Shown here: piece by piece, positions 1 through 9,342 of the stretch
Position numbering within the stretch: position 1 is the first letter of the stretch
How the letters are laid out: each line of letters starts with the position of its first letter
Origin: Verrucomicrobiota bacterium
GTDB lineage: Bacteria > Verrucomicrobiota > Verrucomicrobiia > Limisphaerales > JAEYXS01
Assembly: GCA_023431185.1 (NCBI GenBank)
Contig: JAEYXS010000120.1
Span: 61,866 to 125,865 of the forward strand
DNA length: 64,000 bases
Direction of reading: 5' to 3'
The notes under the pieces: generated by a model
Databases searched by the model: none
What the model was told of the DNA's origin: nothing
What the model saw: the letters and a program-made list of their open reading frames with translations, nothing else
Translations under genes and position numbers: made by a program

Positions 1-978
1 CCGACCGATCCGATGGTCCGCCTGAAGGACGGCGCTGATCTGTTGCTCGCCTTCGGTGTGCGTTTCGACGACCGCGTGACGGGCAAGTTCGACGAGTTCT
101 GCAAGCACGGCACGATTGTCCACGTGGACATCGACCCGTCCGAGCATAACAAGAACAAGAAAGCTCACCTCGCCGTGGTCGGCGACTTGAAGGACACGCT
201 CAAGCGCCTGAACGCGATGATCGCCAAGCGACCCATCGCCAAGAAATTCCCCGCGTGGCACGCGCAGATCGCCGAGTGGAAGAAGAAGGGCTCGCTGCAT
301 TACGAAGTGACCCCGGAGATCCTGAACAGTGATCATATCAAAGATCACCTGCGCGGTCATGAGAGCGAAGTCATCCTGCCACAGATGGTCATCGAGATGC
401 TCTATGAGATGACCAAGGGCGAAGCGATCATCACCACGGGCGTCGGCCAGCACCAGATGTGGTCCGGTCAATGGTACAAGTATAAGTTCCCGCGCCAGTT
501 CATCACGAGTGCCGGTCTGGGCTCGATGGGTTACGGTTTCCCGGCCGCCTTGGGCGCCAAGGTCGCCTGCCCGGACAAACACGTGGTGGACATCGATGGC
601 GACGGCTCCTTCCTGATGAACATCCAGGAGCTGGCCACGGCGAACGTCGAGAAGATCGCCGCCAAGGCCATCATCTTGAACAACCAGCACTTGGGCATGG
701 TGGTGCAGTGGGAAGACAACTTCTTCGGCGGCAACCGCGGCCATACTTACCTCGGCAACCCCGAGAATCGTGCGCAGGTCTATCCGGACTACGTGAAGGT
801 CTGCACGAGCTTCAATGTGCCGTGCGAACGCGTCATGTATCGCAAGGACCTGAAGGCGGCCATCCAGCGCATGCTGGATTCGAAAACCGCCTATGTGCTG
901 GACGTCATCACGCCGTACTCGGAGCACGTGCTGCCGTTCATCCCGGCTGGCCGCACCGTGGCGGACATGATCTATTAA
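1..978 (+). CDS. ilvB: acetolactate synthase, large (catalytic) subunit, 3' part only
   Basis: This is the C-terminal portion, about 325 residues, of acetolactate synthase, which condenses two pyruvates (or pyruvate plus 2-oxobutyrate) in the first shared step of branched-chain amino acid synthesis. The reading frame is open from base 1, so the gene starts upstream of the window. Visible hallmarks are GVRFDDRVTGK in the central domain and the thiamine-diphosphate/Mg motif that starts with GDGSF (about 595-610) and ends with the paired Asn codons at 679-684. The stretch GQHQMWSGQWY upstream is typical of the C-terminal TPP domain. No regulatory subunit gene (ilvN), often adjacent to ilvB, follows; a strong terminator comes directly after the stop. 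The family call is secure. The symbol assumes the biosynthetic enzyme rather than a catabolic AlsS, which the RFDDRVTGK motif favours. Confidence 0.95.
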   Translation, partial: PTDPMVRLKDGADLLLAFGVRFDDRVTGKFDEFCKHGTIVHVDIDPSEHNKNKKAHLAVVGDLKDTLKRLNAMIAKRPIAKKFPAWHAQIAEWKKKGSLHYEVTPEILNSDHIKDHLRGHESEVILPQMVIEMLYEMTKGEAIITTGVGQHQMWSGQWYKYKFPRQFITSAGLGSMGYGFPAALGAKVACPDKHVVDIDGDGSFLMNIQELATANVEKIAAKAIILNNQHLGMVVQWEDNFFGGNRGHTYLGNPENRAQVYPDYVKVCTSFNVPCERVMYRKDLKAAIQRMLDSKTAYVLDVITPYSEHVLPFIPAGRTVADMIY

Positions 979-995
979 GCCGTTATTTTGAACAC

Positions 996-1029
996 AGGGG
1001 AGACGCACCGCGTCTCCCCTTTTGTTTTT
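996..1029 (+). terminator. Rho-independent terminator after ilvB
   Basis: A perfect 11-bp inverted repeat (996-1006 with 1010-1020, loop ACC) is followed by a T-rich run, TTTGTTTTT. It lies 17 bases after the ilvB stop codon and closes that transcription unit. Confidence 0.93.
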
Positions 1030-1075
1030 ACACTAAACCTTGAGCCCGGACGTCGCTTTGCTAAAGTTTCACACC

Positions 1076-2140
1076 ATGTTACGCGGAATTTGCCTTTTGG
1101 CCGCCAGTCTGCTTTTGAGCCTCAATGCCGGAGCAGCGGAGATCGCCTTTGATTTCAGCAAGACCCCGACCGGCAAGACGCCGGAGGGTTTCAAGTCCAT
1201 GATGATCGGGACTGGGGCTGAACCTGCGTGGCAGGTGCTGCTGGACGAAGCCCCCACTGCTTTTGCCCCGCTCACCAGCAAAGGCAACACCACGGTGAAG
1301 GCAGCCGTGCTGGCGCAAACGAGCACAGATGCAACCGATGAGCGGTTCCCCATCCTGATGAACGAAGGCGATGTCTTTGGCGATTTCACCTTCACGACCA
1401 AATTCAAACTGGTCGCCGGCAGCAAGGAGCGGATGGCTGGTCTCGTATTCCGTGCCCAGGATCAGCATAACTTTTACGTGGTACGGGCCAGCGGCCTAGG
1501 CAACACCTTCCGCTTTTACAAGGTGGTCAATGGCGTGCGCACCGCCCCGATCGGTCCCGAAATCGAGATCCCTTCTGGCGTGTGGCATGAGATGGCCGTG
1601 CAATGCGAGGCCAACAAGATCCGGTGCTTTCTGAATGGGAAACAGGTGATCCCGGACCTGACGGACAATTCTTTTATCAACGGCAAGGTAGGTTTTTGGA
1701 CCAAATCCGATTCCGTCAGCCATTTCACGCAAGCCAAGGTCACCTATACACCGCGGGAGATTTATGCGCAGAAAATCATCAACCTCCTGATGGAGCGCTT
1801 TCCGCGCACTGTGGCCTTGAAGCTTTATGGTCCCAAAGTGGGCAGCACGAATGTGGTGCTGCTGGCCAGCAACCAACCGGTGCCCGCCGCTGAAGTGGAG
1901 GAAGACCGGACCGTGGCCAGCACCGCCATCAGCGCCAACACCCCCATGCTGTACCATGGTAAGAACATCGTAAAAGTGACTTTGCCGGTGCACGACCGCA
2001 ATGGTGACCCAATGGTGGCCATCCGGGTGGAACTGGATCCTTTCATCGGTCAGACCGAGCAGACCTCCCTGAACCGGGCCATCATCTACAAAAAAGAGAT
2101 GGAAGCACGGGTGAAAAACTTGAAAGAACTCTTCGAGTAA
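1076..2140 (+). CDS. exported protein with a concanavalin-like (LamG/DUF1080-type) domain
   Basis: A 354-residue exported protein. The ATG at 1076 is preferred over an in-frame TTG at 1040 because it begins directly with a signal peptide (MLRGICLLAASLLLSLNAGAA, cut near AAEIAF). Residues about 90-220 read like a jelly-roll/LamG-type domain: DVFGDFTFTTKFKL, then GLVFRAQDQHNFYVVRAS, then WHEMAVQCEANKIRCFLNG, the pattern seen in DUF1080/3-keto-disaccharide hydrolase-like and LamG domains, which often bind glycans. No catalytic residues can be assigned. The C-terminal third is not recognised. The gene stands alone, between the ilvB terminator and a convergent gene whose stop codon is 17 bases away. 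The role may be periplasmic or surface carbohydrate binding, but this is inference. Confidence 0.75.
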   Translation: MLRGICLLAASLLLSLNAGAAEIAFDFSKTPTGKTPEGFKSMMIGTGAEPAWQVLLDEAPTAFAPLTSKGNTTVKAAVLAQTSTDATDERFPILMNEGDVFGDFTFTTKFKLVAGSKERMAGLVFRAQDQHNFYVVRASGLGNTFRFYKVVNGVRTAPIGPEIEIPSGVWHEMAVQCEANKIRCFLNGKQVIPDLTDNSFINGKVGFWTKSDSVSHFTQAKVTYTPREIYAQKIINLLMERFPRTVALKLYGPKVGSTNVVLLASNQPVPAAEVEEDRTVASTAISANTPMLYHGKNIVKVTLPVHDRNGDPMVAIRVELDPFIGQTEQTSLNRAIIYKKEMEARVKNLKELFE

Positions 2141-2157
2141 CTGAGCGGGGGTGTGGT

Positions 2158-3153
2158 TCAGAAACTGACCCCAATGCCAGACCGGACCTGCAGGTCATTG
2201 TTGGAAACCCCGGCGGCGGGCTCACTGTCGTAAATGTCGATCAACGTGACATTCCAAGAGACGTTGTTGAATAGCGCGTAGCTTAGGGTGGTTTCAAACC
2301 GGAACCGGTAATCAGCCGGATCGTCGAAAGCGGGCTGAATCTCGGCTTTCTGTTCCAGCCTCACCTTGGAATTCAACTTCCAAAAATAATCCTCCGCCAC
2401 GCGCAAACGGAATTCATTGCGTTTGGTCGCATTGCTGAAATTCTGCTCCTGAAAGCTGAATCCGGATTCTACATTCAGCGCCATATTGGTACGCACCAGC
2501 AGATGAATTCCCAGACCGGGACCGAACTCATATTGATAGTCGATTTTCCTGACCTCGTCATATCCGGCCCCGCCCAAGGCATATACAAACCATTTATTTT
2601 CCGGCCCGATATCCAGGTCCGACTTAAGAGTGCCATCCATGCGGTCGGCGGAGAGTGTGTTGCCGCTTTTGCCATAGGAGTAACGCCAGTCCGCCGAATT
2701 GTGCCAGCCACCACGGGCATAGGTCACCTTGGCGCTGGCAGAATAGAGATAGCTGCTCACCGTGCTTTCGCGCAGATCGGCACCCAATTGCACATTTGCT
2801 TTCCAGATGCCTTTGGGCTTGGGCGGTTCAGCAGGCGGGGCCGGAGGAGGTGCGACTGGAACCGGTACCGGATTAATGACTTGGGCGGCCGTTGGTGATG
2901 TCACGCCCGGCTGGATTTCGCGCTTTTCGATCTCCGCCTTGGGCATCGTCAGTTCGGCATTCCATCGGGTCTTGAGGCTGACCGAGTTTTCATCCTCCTT
3001 GAGCACCTCACCGGTGATACGGTCACCATTCTTGAGCTGAATGATCTCGATCTGCGTCGGGGGCTGGTTGGTCTGTGCCAGCGAAATGGTGGTGAAGCAC
3101 ACCAATGTAAAAAGGCCCAAGCACAAACGTAATGGCGTGTACAAACAAATCAT
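2158..3153 (-). CDS. DUF481 family outer-membrane-type protein (YdiY-like)
   Basis: A 331-residue exported protein with a signal peptide (residues 1-27, ending TISLAQ). Residues about 35-80 (QLKNGDRITGEVL ... KAEIEKREI) form a small Sm-like beta domain often found in front of DUF481 in this phylum. After a Pro-rich linker (about 95-115), residues 125-331 are rich in alternating aromatic and polar residues and end in Phe (SGIGVSF), as in an outer-membrane beta-barrel. Family members such as YdiY are described as salt- or acid-induced outer-membrane proteins; the molecular function is unknown. Its ATG overlaps the stop codon of the upstream gene (ATGA, 3150-3153), so the two are probably translationally coupled. 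Confidence 0.82.
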   Translation of the reverse strand: MICLYTPLRLCLGLFTLVCFTTISLAQTNQPPTQIEIIQLKNGDRITGEVLKEDENSVSLKTRWNAELTMPKAEIEKREIQPGVTSPTAAQVINPVPVPVAPPPAPPAEPPKPKGIWKANVQLGADLRESTVSSYLYSASAKVTYARGGWHNSADWRYSYGKSGNTLSADRMDGTLKSDLDIGPENKWFVYALGGAGYDEVRKIDYQYEFGPGLGIHLLVRTNMALNVESGFSFQEQNFSNATKRNEFRLRVAEDYFWKLNSKVRLEQKAEIQPAFDDPADYRFRFETTLSYALFNNVSWNVTLIDIYDSEPAAGVSNNDLQVRSGIGVSF

Positions 3154-4079
3154 GGCATCAACTTCAACTTCTCCAATTCATCTGCGAGCGGATCGATATC
3201 AAAAGCGGACTTGGTTCTGGTGCCGCCACTTACCAACACCTCACCGGCATCGGTGTGGACCAGGCTGGGCGGGGCACCAGTCTGGTCATAACGCTGACGC
3301 AAGATGACCCGTCCGTCGTGGTCCACCATGGAATAGGTGAACGTGGCACGCCCGGATCGGTGGAGCACATGCAGGCGGTTGTTCCGGTCCATCTGCTGCT
3401 CTGGCTTGTAGGCGAGCACCATCTGTCCCAGTGGATACAGGCCATAGGTTTTGCCGCCGTAGCTATCGGTCACTTTCACGTATAAGTGCTGTACATCCAT
3501 CTGCCGGGCCTGAATGATATTGTATCTTCGGATTTCTGGAGCTTTGCCTTCCCGGACAGGAACACCAAATTCACGGTCCCAAAGGGGCGAACCGTTGACC
3601 ACATCCACCAGCAGCGCTTCACTGCTGATATCGCCATGCCGTCCCGCCCTAACCGTGGCGGTGATCTTATACCGCCCCGACTGAACCACTTCGAAATGAG
3701 GCACAAGATCCACGCGTTTGGTGGCCATCATGCCGTTCTCCAGTGCGAACGGGGCCCCGCCCACTTGCGGCTGGCTCGCCTGCCGGACAATCGATTTACT
3801 GGCCAAAGGTTCGACGGAAAAACTGACCCAGTCATCTTCCTGGCCCAAGATTAGGGTCTCACCCGAATAATTATATACCCGCACCATGATACCCATCGGC
3901 TCCTGCGCCAGATACTGGGTGCGGTCATTCAACAACTGCGACTTCTCGTTCAGTGACTGGGCACGTTCGCTCAAGGCGTAAGCCTTCTCGGTGAAGATCT
4001 TCACCTTGACGACTTGCTGGGCTTGCGCCCCCAAGACAACTCCGAAGGCCACCAAGAGGACCAGAACGATTGCTTTCAT
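3150..4079 (-). CDS. exported protein of unknown function
   Basis: A 309-residue exported protein. The ATG at 4079 is chosen because it opens a signal peptide (MKAIVLVLLVAFGVVLGAQAQ); the frame extends 18 codons further upstream but those residues are hydrophilic and unlikely to be translated. After the signal, a short helical stretch with repeated SLNEKSQLLNDRTQYL-like spacing is followed by beta-rich sequence with no motif I recognise. Phrases such as VVQSGRYKITATVRAG and RQASQPQVGG suggest Ig-like or beta-sandwich folds. It is co-transcribed with the DUF481 gene through a 4-base overlap, suggesting a joint envelope role. Function not assigned. Confidence 0.72.
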   Translation of the reverse strand: MKAIVLVLLVAFGVVLGAQAQQVVKVKIFTEKAYALSERAQSLNEKSQLLNDRTQYLAQEPMGIMVRVYNYSGETLILGQEDDWVSFSVEPLASKSIVRQASQPQVGGAPFALENGMMATKRVDLVPHFEVVQSGRYKITATVRAGRHGDISSEALLVDVVNGSPLWDREFGVPVREGKAPEIRRYNIIQARQMDVQHLYVKVTDSYGGKTYGLYPLGQMVLAYKPEQQMDRNNRLHVLHRSGRATFTYSMVDHDGRVILRQRYDQTGAPPSLVHTDAGEVLVSGGTRTKSAFDIDPLADELEKLKLMP

Positions 4080-4206
4080 GCTACCCAATGTGGCGGACGT
4101 CACCCTTGCGTTCAAGTGGCAATCGTCAGGCAAAACGATTCACCAGCCACAGGCCAGTCCTTACAAAAAGAAAGACGCCGCCCTCCTCCAGGCTATTCAG
4201 AAAAAA

Positions 4207-5250
4207 TCAGGCGAGAAAAGCCGCTGACTTGGCCAAGGCATGATCCGGAGTGATCCGGTGCAGGCAGGCCATGGACTCCTCGAAATGACAACGCCGCTGC
4301 AAACAGGGCGTGCAGGGCAACTCCGTGCGCAGCACCTGGTCGATCTGGCCGTAGGGTCCGGTGCGTTCCGGCGAAGTCGGACCAAAAAAGGCGACCACCG
4401 GTTTGCCCAACGCGGCAGCCACATGCATCGGGCCGGTATCGTTGGTGACCGTGACTTCCGCCAAGCGGATCCACTCTACCATCTCCGTCAAAGACGTACA
4501 ACCCGTGAGGTCCAGCACCCGGTCCGGGTCCACCCCATGCAGGATCTGGCCCCGGGCCACATCCTCCCGCCCGCCGAGGACGACCAGTTTCACATCCGGA
4601 TGCTGGTGCAATAACTTGCGCGAGAGTTCGACGAAGGAATTCAGCGGCCAGACCTTGTTGTCCCATCGAGCACCGGGACAGAGCACCACCCAACGCGCCC
4701 CCTCTACCCGCCATTTACGCCGCAACTCGGCGGCTATTGCCGGTTTCTCCGGCAGCCAGTCAAAATCCATTTTGGTGTCCAGCCCGATGGCCCGGGCCAC
4801 GGATAGGTACCAATCGACAGCGTGTGATTTCGGGCCGGGCCGTTCCACCGCAAGATCATAGAGGGCAGAACCGCCTTCCCGCCGGTCCAGGACACCCACG
4901 GTAAAGGCTCCTCGCGCCAGCCAGGCAAAAAGCGCACTACGCATCAGACCCTGCAGGTCGATCACCAAATCATACTGCTCCTGCCGTGCTTGCATCACTG
5001 TATGCCAAAGCCCAGTCGGACAACTGGGGGACCACCAACGACGGCGGTTGAAGGGGATAAGACGGGAGATATCGGGATCGCCTTCCAAGAGGGGCAGCAA
5101 ATCCTTACTAAGCCACCAGTGGACCTCACAGCCCGGATGCTGCAACCGCAGGAGACGCGCTACCGGCAAGGCGTGGATGACGTCGCCAAGCGAGCTGGGC
5201 TTGAGGATGAGAACTTTCAATCGAACCGGGCGCGGCGGCTGCCCGGCCAC
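4207..5250 (-). CDS. glycosyltransferase family 9 (heptosyltransferase-like)
   Basis: A 347-residue GT-B glycosyltransferase of family 9, the family of LPS heptosyltransferases (WaaF/WaaC), which use ADP-heptose to extend the lipid A-core. Hallmarks are KVLILKPSSLGDVIHALP at the N-terminus, a second-domain start LCPGARWDNKVWP near residue 175, and the donor-site block TNDTGPMHVAAALGKPVVAFFGPT (split here only by naming its key residues Asp-Thr-Gly-Pro and His). The start is a GTG at 5250, 14 bases after the metallophosphoesterase stop codon; an in-frame TTG at 5220 is an alternative. It is the last gene of a three-gene block after acyP and the phosphoesterase. The exact donor and acceptor cannot be read from sequence. 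Confidence 0.88.
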   Translation of the reverse strand: MAGQPPRPVRLKVLILKPSSLGDVIHALPVARLLRLQHPGCEVHWWLSKDLLPLLEGDPDISRLIPFNRRRWWSPSCPTGLWHTVMQARQEQYDLVIDLQGLMRSALFAWLARGAFTVGVLDRREGGSALYDLAVERPGPKSHAVDWYLSVARAIGLDTKMDFDWLPEKPAIAAELRRKWRVEGARWVVLCPGARWDNKVWPLNSFVELSRKLLHQHPDVKLVVLGGREDVARGQILHGVDPDRVLDLTGCTSLTEMVEWIRLAEVTVTNDTGPMHVAAALGKPVVAFFGPTSPERTGPYGQIDQVLRTELPCTPCLQRRCHFEESMACLHRITPDHALAKSAAFLA

Positions 5251-5264
5251 GCAGTTTCTGGAAC

Positions 5265-5987
5265 TTACTTGCCCAAGGCCAGTCGCTCGGCCAAACGGGG
5301 CGGCAGGCCGGCATCGATTATTTTCCGTTGCGTTGTGGCCATGTCGTAGTCCAACCGGCGCAACTCGATCGTGCCTTCGTTCATGTCATAAATGACATAG
5401 GTCGCCTTGGCCACCCCATCACGGGACTGGCCGATGCTGCCGACGTTCACGAAATACTTGCGACCCGGTTCCACCTTGAACTTCGAATACGTCCCCCCCC
5501 GCACGACGGTGTCCCGGATAAACGCCACCGGCACATGGGTATGGCCGAAGAAGCAGACGCTTGTGTTCTGGTAGGTGAAGCTCGCTGCGGCCGCAAGCTT
5601 GTCGAAGACATAACCCCAGCGCTGGGGTACATCGAGCGTGGCATGGACGATCGTGAAATTGGCGACCAACCGGAGATACTTCAGATCCCGCAACCACTGG
5701 CGGTCCTCATCGGAGAGCTGTTGACGGGTCCATTCGACAGCCTCGGCAGCATGGGCGTTGAACCCATCCAGTGCCGTATCCGTGGAGCAATACTCATCAT
5801 GGTTGCCCTTGACCACCGGCATGCCCATGCCCCGGATGATGTCGAGGCATTCCTTAGGGTTGGCATTATAGCCCACCACGTCTCCCAGACAGGCATAGTG
5901 GGTGACGCCTTGGGCTTTGCAGTCTTCCAGCACAACCTGCAAGGCTTCCAAGTTACCGTGAATATCTGCCAGTATCGCGTACTTCAT
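5265..5987 (-). CDS. metallophosphoesterase (YfcE/MJ0936-like, calcineurin-type)
   Basis: A 240-residue calcineurin-like phosphoesterase. The metal-binding motifs appear in order: ADIHGN (residues 7-12), LGDVVGYNANP, KGNHDEYC, a His in TIVHATLD, and FFGHTHVP, giving a dinuclear centre. Proteins of this subgroup are cytoplasmic phosphodiesterases or phosphatases of uncertain substrate. The ATG at 5987 lies 10 bases after the acylphosphatase stop codon, so acyP, this gene and the glycosyltransferase likely form one transcript. No signal peptide. Confidence 0.9.
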   Translation of the reverse strand: MKYAILADIHGNLEALQVVLEDCKAQGVTHYACLGDVVGYNANPKECLDIIRGMGMPVVKGNHDEYCSTDTALDGFNAHAAEAVEWTRQQLSDEDRQWLRDLKYLRLVANFTIVHATLDVPQRWGYVFDKLAAAASFTYQNTSVCFFGHTHVPVAFIRDTVVRGGTYSKFKVEPGRKYFVNVGSIGQSRDGVAKATYVIYDMNEGTIELRRLDYDMATTQRKIIDAGLPPRLAERLALGK

Positions 5988-5997
5988 CGCTCAAATT

Positions 5998-6276
5998 CTA
6001 CCGAATGATTTCAAAGCCACGGAACTCGCCCGTAGCGGGTCCCCATGCGGTCGTCTCATCTTTGATGAACCGCTCCAATCCGGCCTCCCGGATGGCTTGC
6101 TGGAATTCTTCCAGCTCTTTCTTTGTGCCTTCAACAATCAGTTCCACCCGTCCATCGTCCAAGTTCCTGACCGTTCCAGTCACGTCAAAACCCATCGCCA
6201 CTTGCTTGGTGGTGAAGCGAAATCCCACCCCTTGCACCCGTCCAGCATACCAGATCGACAACCGACTTCGCTCCAT
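5998..6276 (-). CDS. acyP: acylphosphatase
   Basis: A 92-residue acylphosphatase, which hydrolyses carboxyl-phosphate bonds such as acetyl phosphate or 1,3-bisphosphoglycerate. The phosphate-binding loop GRVQGVGFR with its catalytic Arg is at residues 12-20, and the catalytic Asn is in TGTVRNLDDG. Length matches the family (about 90). It is the first gene of a block reading towards 4207. Confidence 0.95.
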   Translation of the reverse strand: MERSRLSIWYAGRVQGVGFRFTTKQVAMGFDVTGTVRNLDDGRVELIVEGTKKELEEFQQAIREAGLERFIKDETTAWGPATGEFRGFEIIR

Positions 6277-6431
6277 AACTCATTGTACTGCAACTAAAAA
6301 CCAACTCAAAGCAGACCATGATTGGACTGCAACTGTTTTGGCGGACCTCATGAAGCCATAACCCCTCCCGCCGGGCAACGATTTATTTTCCCCTCCCCCA
6401 AAAGTGGTGTAAGCCATTTTTGCCTATGGCT

Positions 6432-9326
6432 TTACCGCCTCTTCTGTGCGCGCTTCTTGGCATCCAGCAACCGGCTGGTCGTGGTCGTCTCTTCCGCCTT
6501 CGCTTGGCCCGTATCTGTCCCGGAAACCAACTCGGTTTCAGAAGCTTCCGCAGACTTGCTTACGGGCTTGGCCGAAACAACCCGAACTGGGTCTTTCGGT
6601 TGGAACATCGCCGGATTCACCACTACCGGTTCCGCTGGCTTTTGCGTCGCCCGTACCTGGTCGCGCCGGTTCAGCAAAGCGGCCAGAGATTCATCCGCTT
6701 CCTGTGGCCGCACCTGTTTCGCCCGCCAGAAGAACAGCCAACGGCGCAAAGTGGCGGTAGCCCGTAGCCACTCCTCCCGGTCCAGATGGATGCGCCGTAA
6801 GCCGACATCCAGCGGGAACAGGAGAATGGCCGCCTTCAAGAGCCATTCCCACAAGTCCACCGGCTGAAACGTCTTCACCCGGTCGTGTACAAACGGATTG
6901 TCGCTCCGCAACTGCGGGTCGATCACCCGGCCTCCGCCGGATTCGGCCAGTTGTCGCAGCAACCGGATATTGGGCTCCGTCGCTTCAAACTCCGGGGAGT
7001 AGTTCACCGCCGTGCCCACCACCTGTCCGGCCACCACGTTGCCGTCCTTCAATTGGGATAACTGGGCTACATACGCCCCGACTTCCTTGGTCGGGAAGCG
7101 TACTTCGTAATGCCCCGGAGCGGTCTGCTCCAGCCGCACCTTTTGCCGGTCACCCTTGGGGCTCACGACTGTGGCCTCCAGATTGAGGAAATTTTGGAAA
7201 TCGCCCTGATCATCCATCGCCTCGACCGTCAGCACCGCATCCCCTTTCTCCACAGACATCTCGGCGTTGAAATCCGTACTCTCCAGCTTGCGCAAACTCC
7301 AATTACCCACCTGTGACCAGAACTGGCGATACTTCGCCCAGCCCATCCAGTTTTTCGCCCAACGCGGTTTCGCATCCGAAGTGAAAGCCACCGTACGGCC
7401 CAGGCCATAATTCCAGTGCGCCAGCAAGGGATCCCCGCTCCCCGTCACCAGCGCCAGTTCCGCCCGGCTCTTCGGCTCCGTCACCACATGACCAAGCAGC
7501 GTGGGAAACTCGCCACTACCAATGCCCCGCACCGGTTCCGTGCTGGACACCATCTTGGGCTGAAATGGCTCTTCATTGATGGCGGATTTCAGGATCACCG
7601 CCGTCTCCTTGATGAATACTTGCGGTATCTGCGTAGGGTTGCGCACGTGATAGAACCGGCCCCGGCCGGTGGCCGCGATGCTTTGCAGCAACGCCCCATC
7701 GATATACTCCCCCGCCGCCACTGTGGAGACCGTCATCTTCTCCGCCGCCATCTTCTTGGTGATGCCTTCAAAGTCGCCCGGTTGCGATTCGCCATCCGTC
7801 AGCACGATGACATGCTTCAATGCCGCCCGCGATTCATGCAGCATCTCGTACGCCGTCACCATGGGCGGATACATGGAAGTGCCGCCACCTGCTTCAATGC
7901 CCGAGATGCTGCGCTCGATCTTGCTCCGGTTGCCCGCCTTCTGCAGTTCTGTCACCACATAAGGTGCACCGTCGAAAGCGATCACCGCCACAAAATCTGA
8001 ATCCCCCAATGCCCGGACTGCGCCGATGGCGGCGGATTTGACCAACTCGATCTTATCGCCCGACATACTGCCGGACTTGTCGATGATCAAGACCAACGCC
8101 CCTGGCGGCAGCACCTTCTTGCTGCTCAGCTCCACCTCCACCGGCAGGATGGTCTCCAACGGTGTGCCGCGGTAAGCACCTGCCGCATACGTCTGATCAC
8201 CGCCCACACAGACGAATCCCACGCCGAAATCCCGCACCGCGATCTCCAACAGCTTCAGCATGTCCGTGGTCAGATCGCCGGAAGCGACGTTGCTGAGGAA
8301 GATGGAGTCATAGCTCTGCATCTCTGCCAGCGTCTCGGGAAACCCTTCCACCGCCACGTGCTTCACCGTGAGTTTGGAAGTGCGCAAGGCGGCTGCCAGG
8401 TTGGCATCCTGGTCTGGATCGGCGGAGACCAGCAGAACAGTAGGATCGCCGCGCACACTGGCGAAGGAGGTCGCCTTGTTGTTCTGCGGAATCATGTCCC
8501 CCGGCACATCCACCTGGATCTGATAATTGTAGAAACCTGCCTCATCCAGTTTCTGCGGGAACGCGTAGAGGTTCTTACCTGGCACCAATTGTACCGGTTG
8601 CTCGCCCAGCAACTGGTCATTGCGGAACAGGCGGACGGACGCCGCCTTATCACGGTCAGAATGAAGCAGTATCTTCACCTCAAACGCCTGCCCCACTTTC
8701 AACTTCGAAGGCAGCATGAGCTTCTGCACTGATACATCTCCGCCACGTGAGAGGCTCAACGGCACGACATCCACCGTCACCCCCAGCGGCTTCGCCGCCA
8801 GCACCGCTGCCATCGCATCGCCTGAATTCTCATTACCATCGGAAAGGATCACCAGTCGCCGCTGCCCATGCTCTGGCAGTGCGGCCGCACCCAAGCGGAT
8901 GGCCGCGCCTAAGTCCGTACGTTCCGGTGGCACCACTGCCTGTACTTGCGGCAGTTCCACCACGGCATTGGGCATCGTCTCGATGCTCGCGCCCGCACCG
9001 AACACGATCACTCCGCCGCGATCTTCCATGCTCTTGCCCTTGGCCGCCTCGTTCACATATTTCTGCGCCCGCTCCTGCTGCTCCGGCGAGATGCTCTGCG
9101 AACGGTCCAGCAAAAAGAAAACGTTCAAGCCCTCTTTCGGCTGTTTCCACTGGATGCCGGCAAGCGCCAGCACTAGGCAGATCAGGATTACCAACCGCAC
9201 GGCCGTCACCAGGCCACGCCGCCAGGGGCTCAACTGCACGTCGGATTTCACCGTCAGCCACAGCACCCAGAGCACGCCGGGTAAGAGCGCCCACAACCAC
9301 TGCGGTGAGGTGAACTGGATGTTCAT
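6432..9326 (-). CDS. large membrane-anchored VWA-domain protein, two VWA-like domains
   Basis: A 964-residue membrane protein. Two N-terminal membrane segments (about 10-26 and 38-60) precede a first VWA domain starting VFFLLDRSQSIS, a beta-rich segment, a class I glutamine-amidotransferase-like region (about 300-400, no catalytic triad seen), then a second VWA domain with an intact MIDAS (LVLIIDKSGSMSG, and GGGTSMYPPM). A third membrane segment lies near 835-850, followed by a charged, probably disordered tail. This architecture matches the large VWA/GATase-like proteins that accompany BatA-type genes. It is the last gene of the MoxR operon, 16 bases after the BatA-like gene. Likely role: an envelope complex whose metal-dependent VWA domains are acted on by the MoxR ATPase. 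The substrate is unknown. Confidence 0.85.
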   Translation of the reverse strand: MNIQFTSPQWLWALLPGVLWVLWLTVKSDVQLSPWRRGLVTAVRLVILICLVLALAGIQWKQPKEGLNVFFLLDRSQSISPEQQERAQKYVNEAAKGKSMEDRGGVIVFGAGASIETMPNAVVELPQVQAVVPPERTDLGAAIRLGAAALPEHGQRRLVILSDGNENSGDAMAAVLAAKPLGVTVDVVPLSLSRGGDVSVQKLMLPSKLKVGQAFEVKILLHSDRDKAASVRLFRNDQLLGEQPVQLVPGKNLYAFPQKLDEAGFYNYQIQVDVPGDMIPQNNKATSFASVRGDPTVLLVSADPDQDANLAAALRTSKLTVKHVAVEGFPETLAEMQSYDSIFLSNVASGDLTTDMLKLLEIAVRDFGVGFVCVGGDQTYAAGAYRGTPLETILPVEVELSSKKVLPPGALVLIIDKSGSMSGDKIELVKSAAIGAVRALGDSDFVAVIAFDGAPYVVTELQKAGNRSKIERSISGIEAGGGTSMYPPMVTAYEMLHESRAALKHVIVLTDGESQPGDFEGITKKMAAEKMTVSTVAAGEYIDGALLQSIAATGRGRFYHVRNPTQIPQVFIKETAVILKSAINEEPFQPKMVSSTEPVRGIGSGEFPTLLGHVVTEPKSRAELALVTGSGDPLLAHWNYGLGRTVAFTSDAKPRWAKNWMGWAKYRQFWSQVGNWSLRKLESTDFNAEMSVEKGDAVLTVEAMDDQGDFQNFLNLEATVVSPKGDRQKVRLEQTAPGHYEVRFPTKEVGAYVAQLSQLKDGNVVAGQVVGTAVNYSPEFEATEPNIRLLRQLAESGGGRVIDPQLRSDNPFVHDRVKTFQPVDLWEWLLKAAILLFPLDVGLRRIHLDREEWLRATATLRRWLFFWRAKQVRPQEADESLAALLNRRDQVRATQKPAEPVVVNPAMFQPKDPVRVVSAKPVSKSAEASETELVSGTDTGQAKAEETTTTSRLLDAKKRAQKRR

Positions 9327-9342
9327 CGGTGCACCTCCGGTC

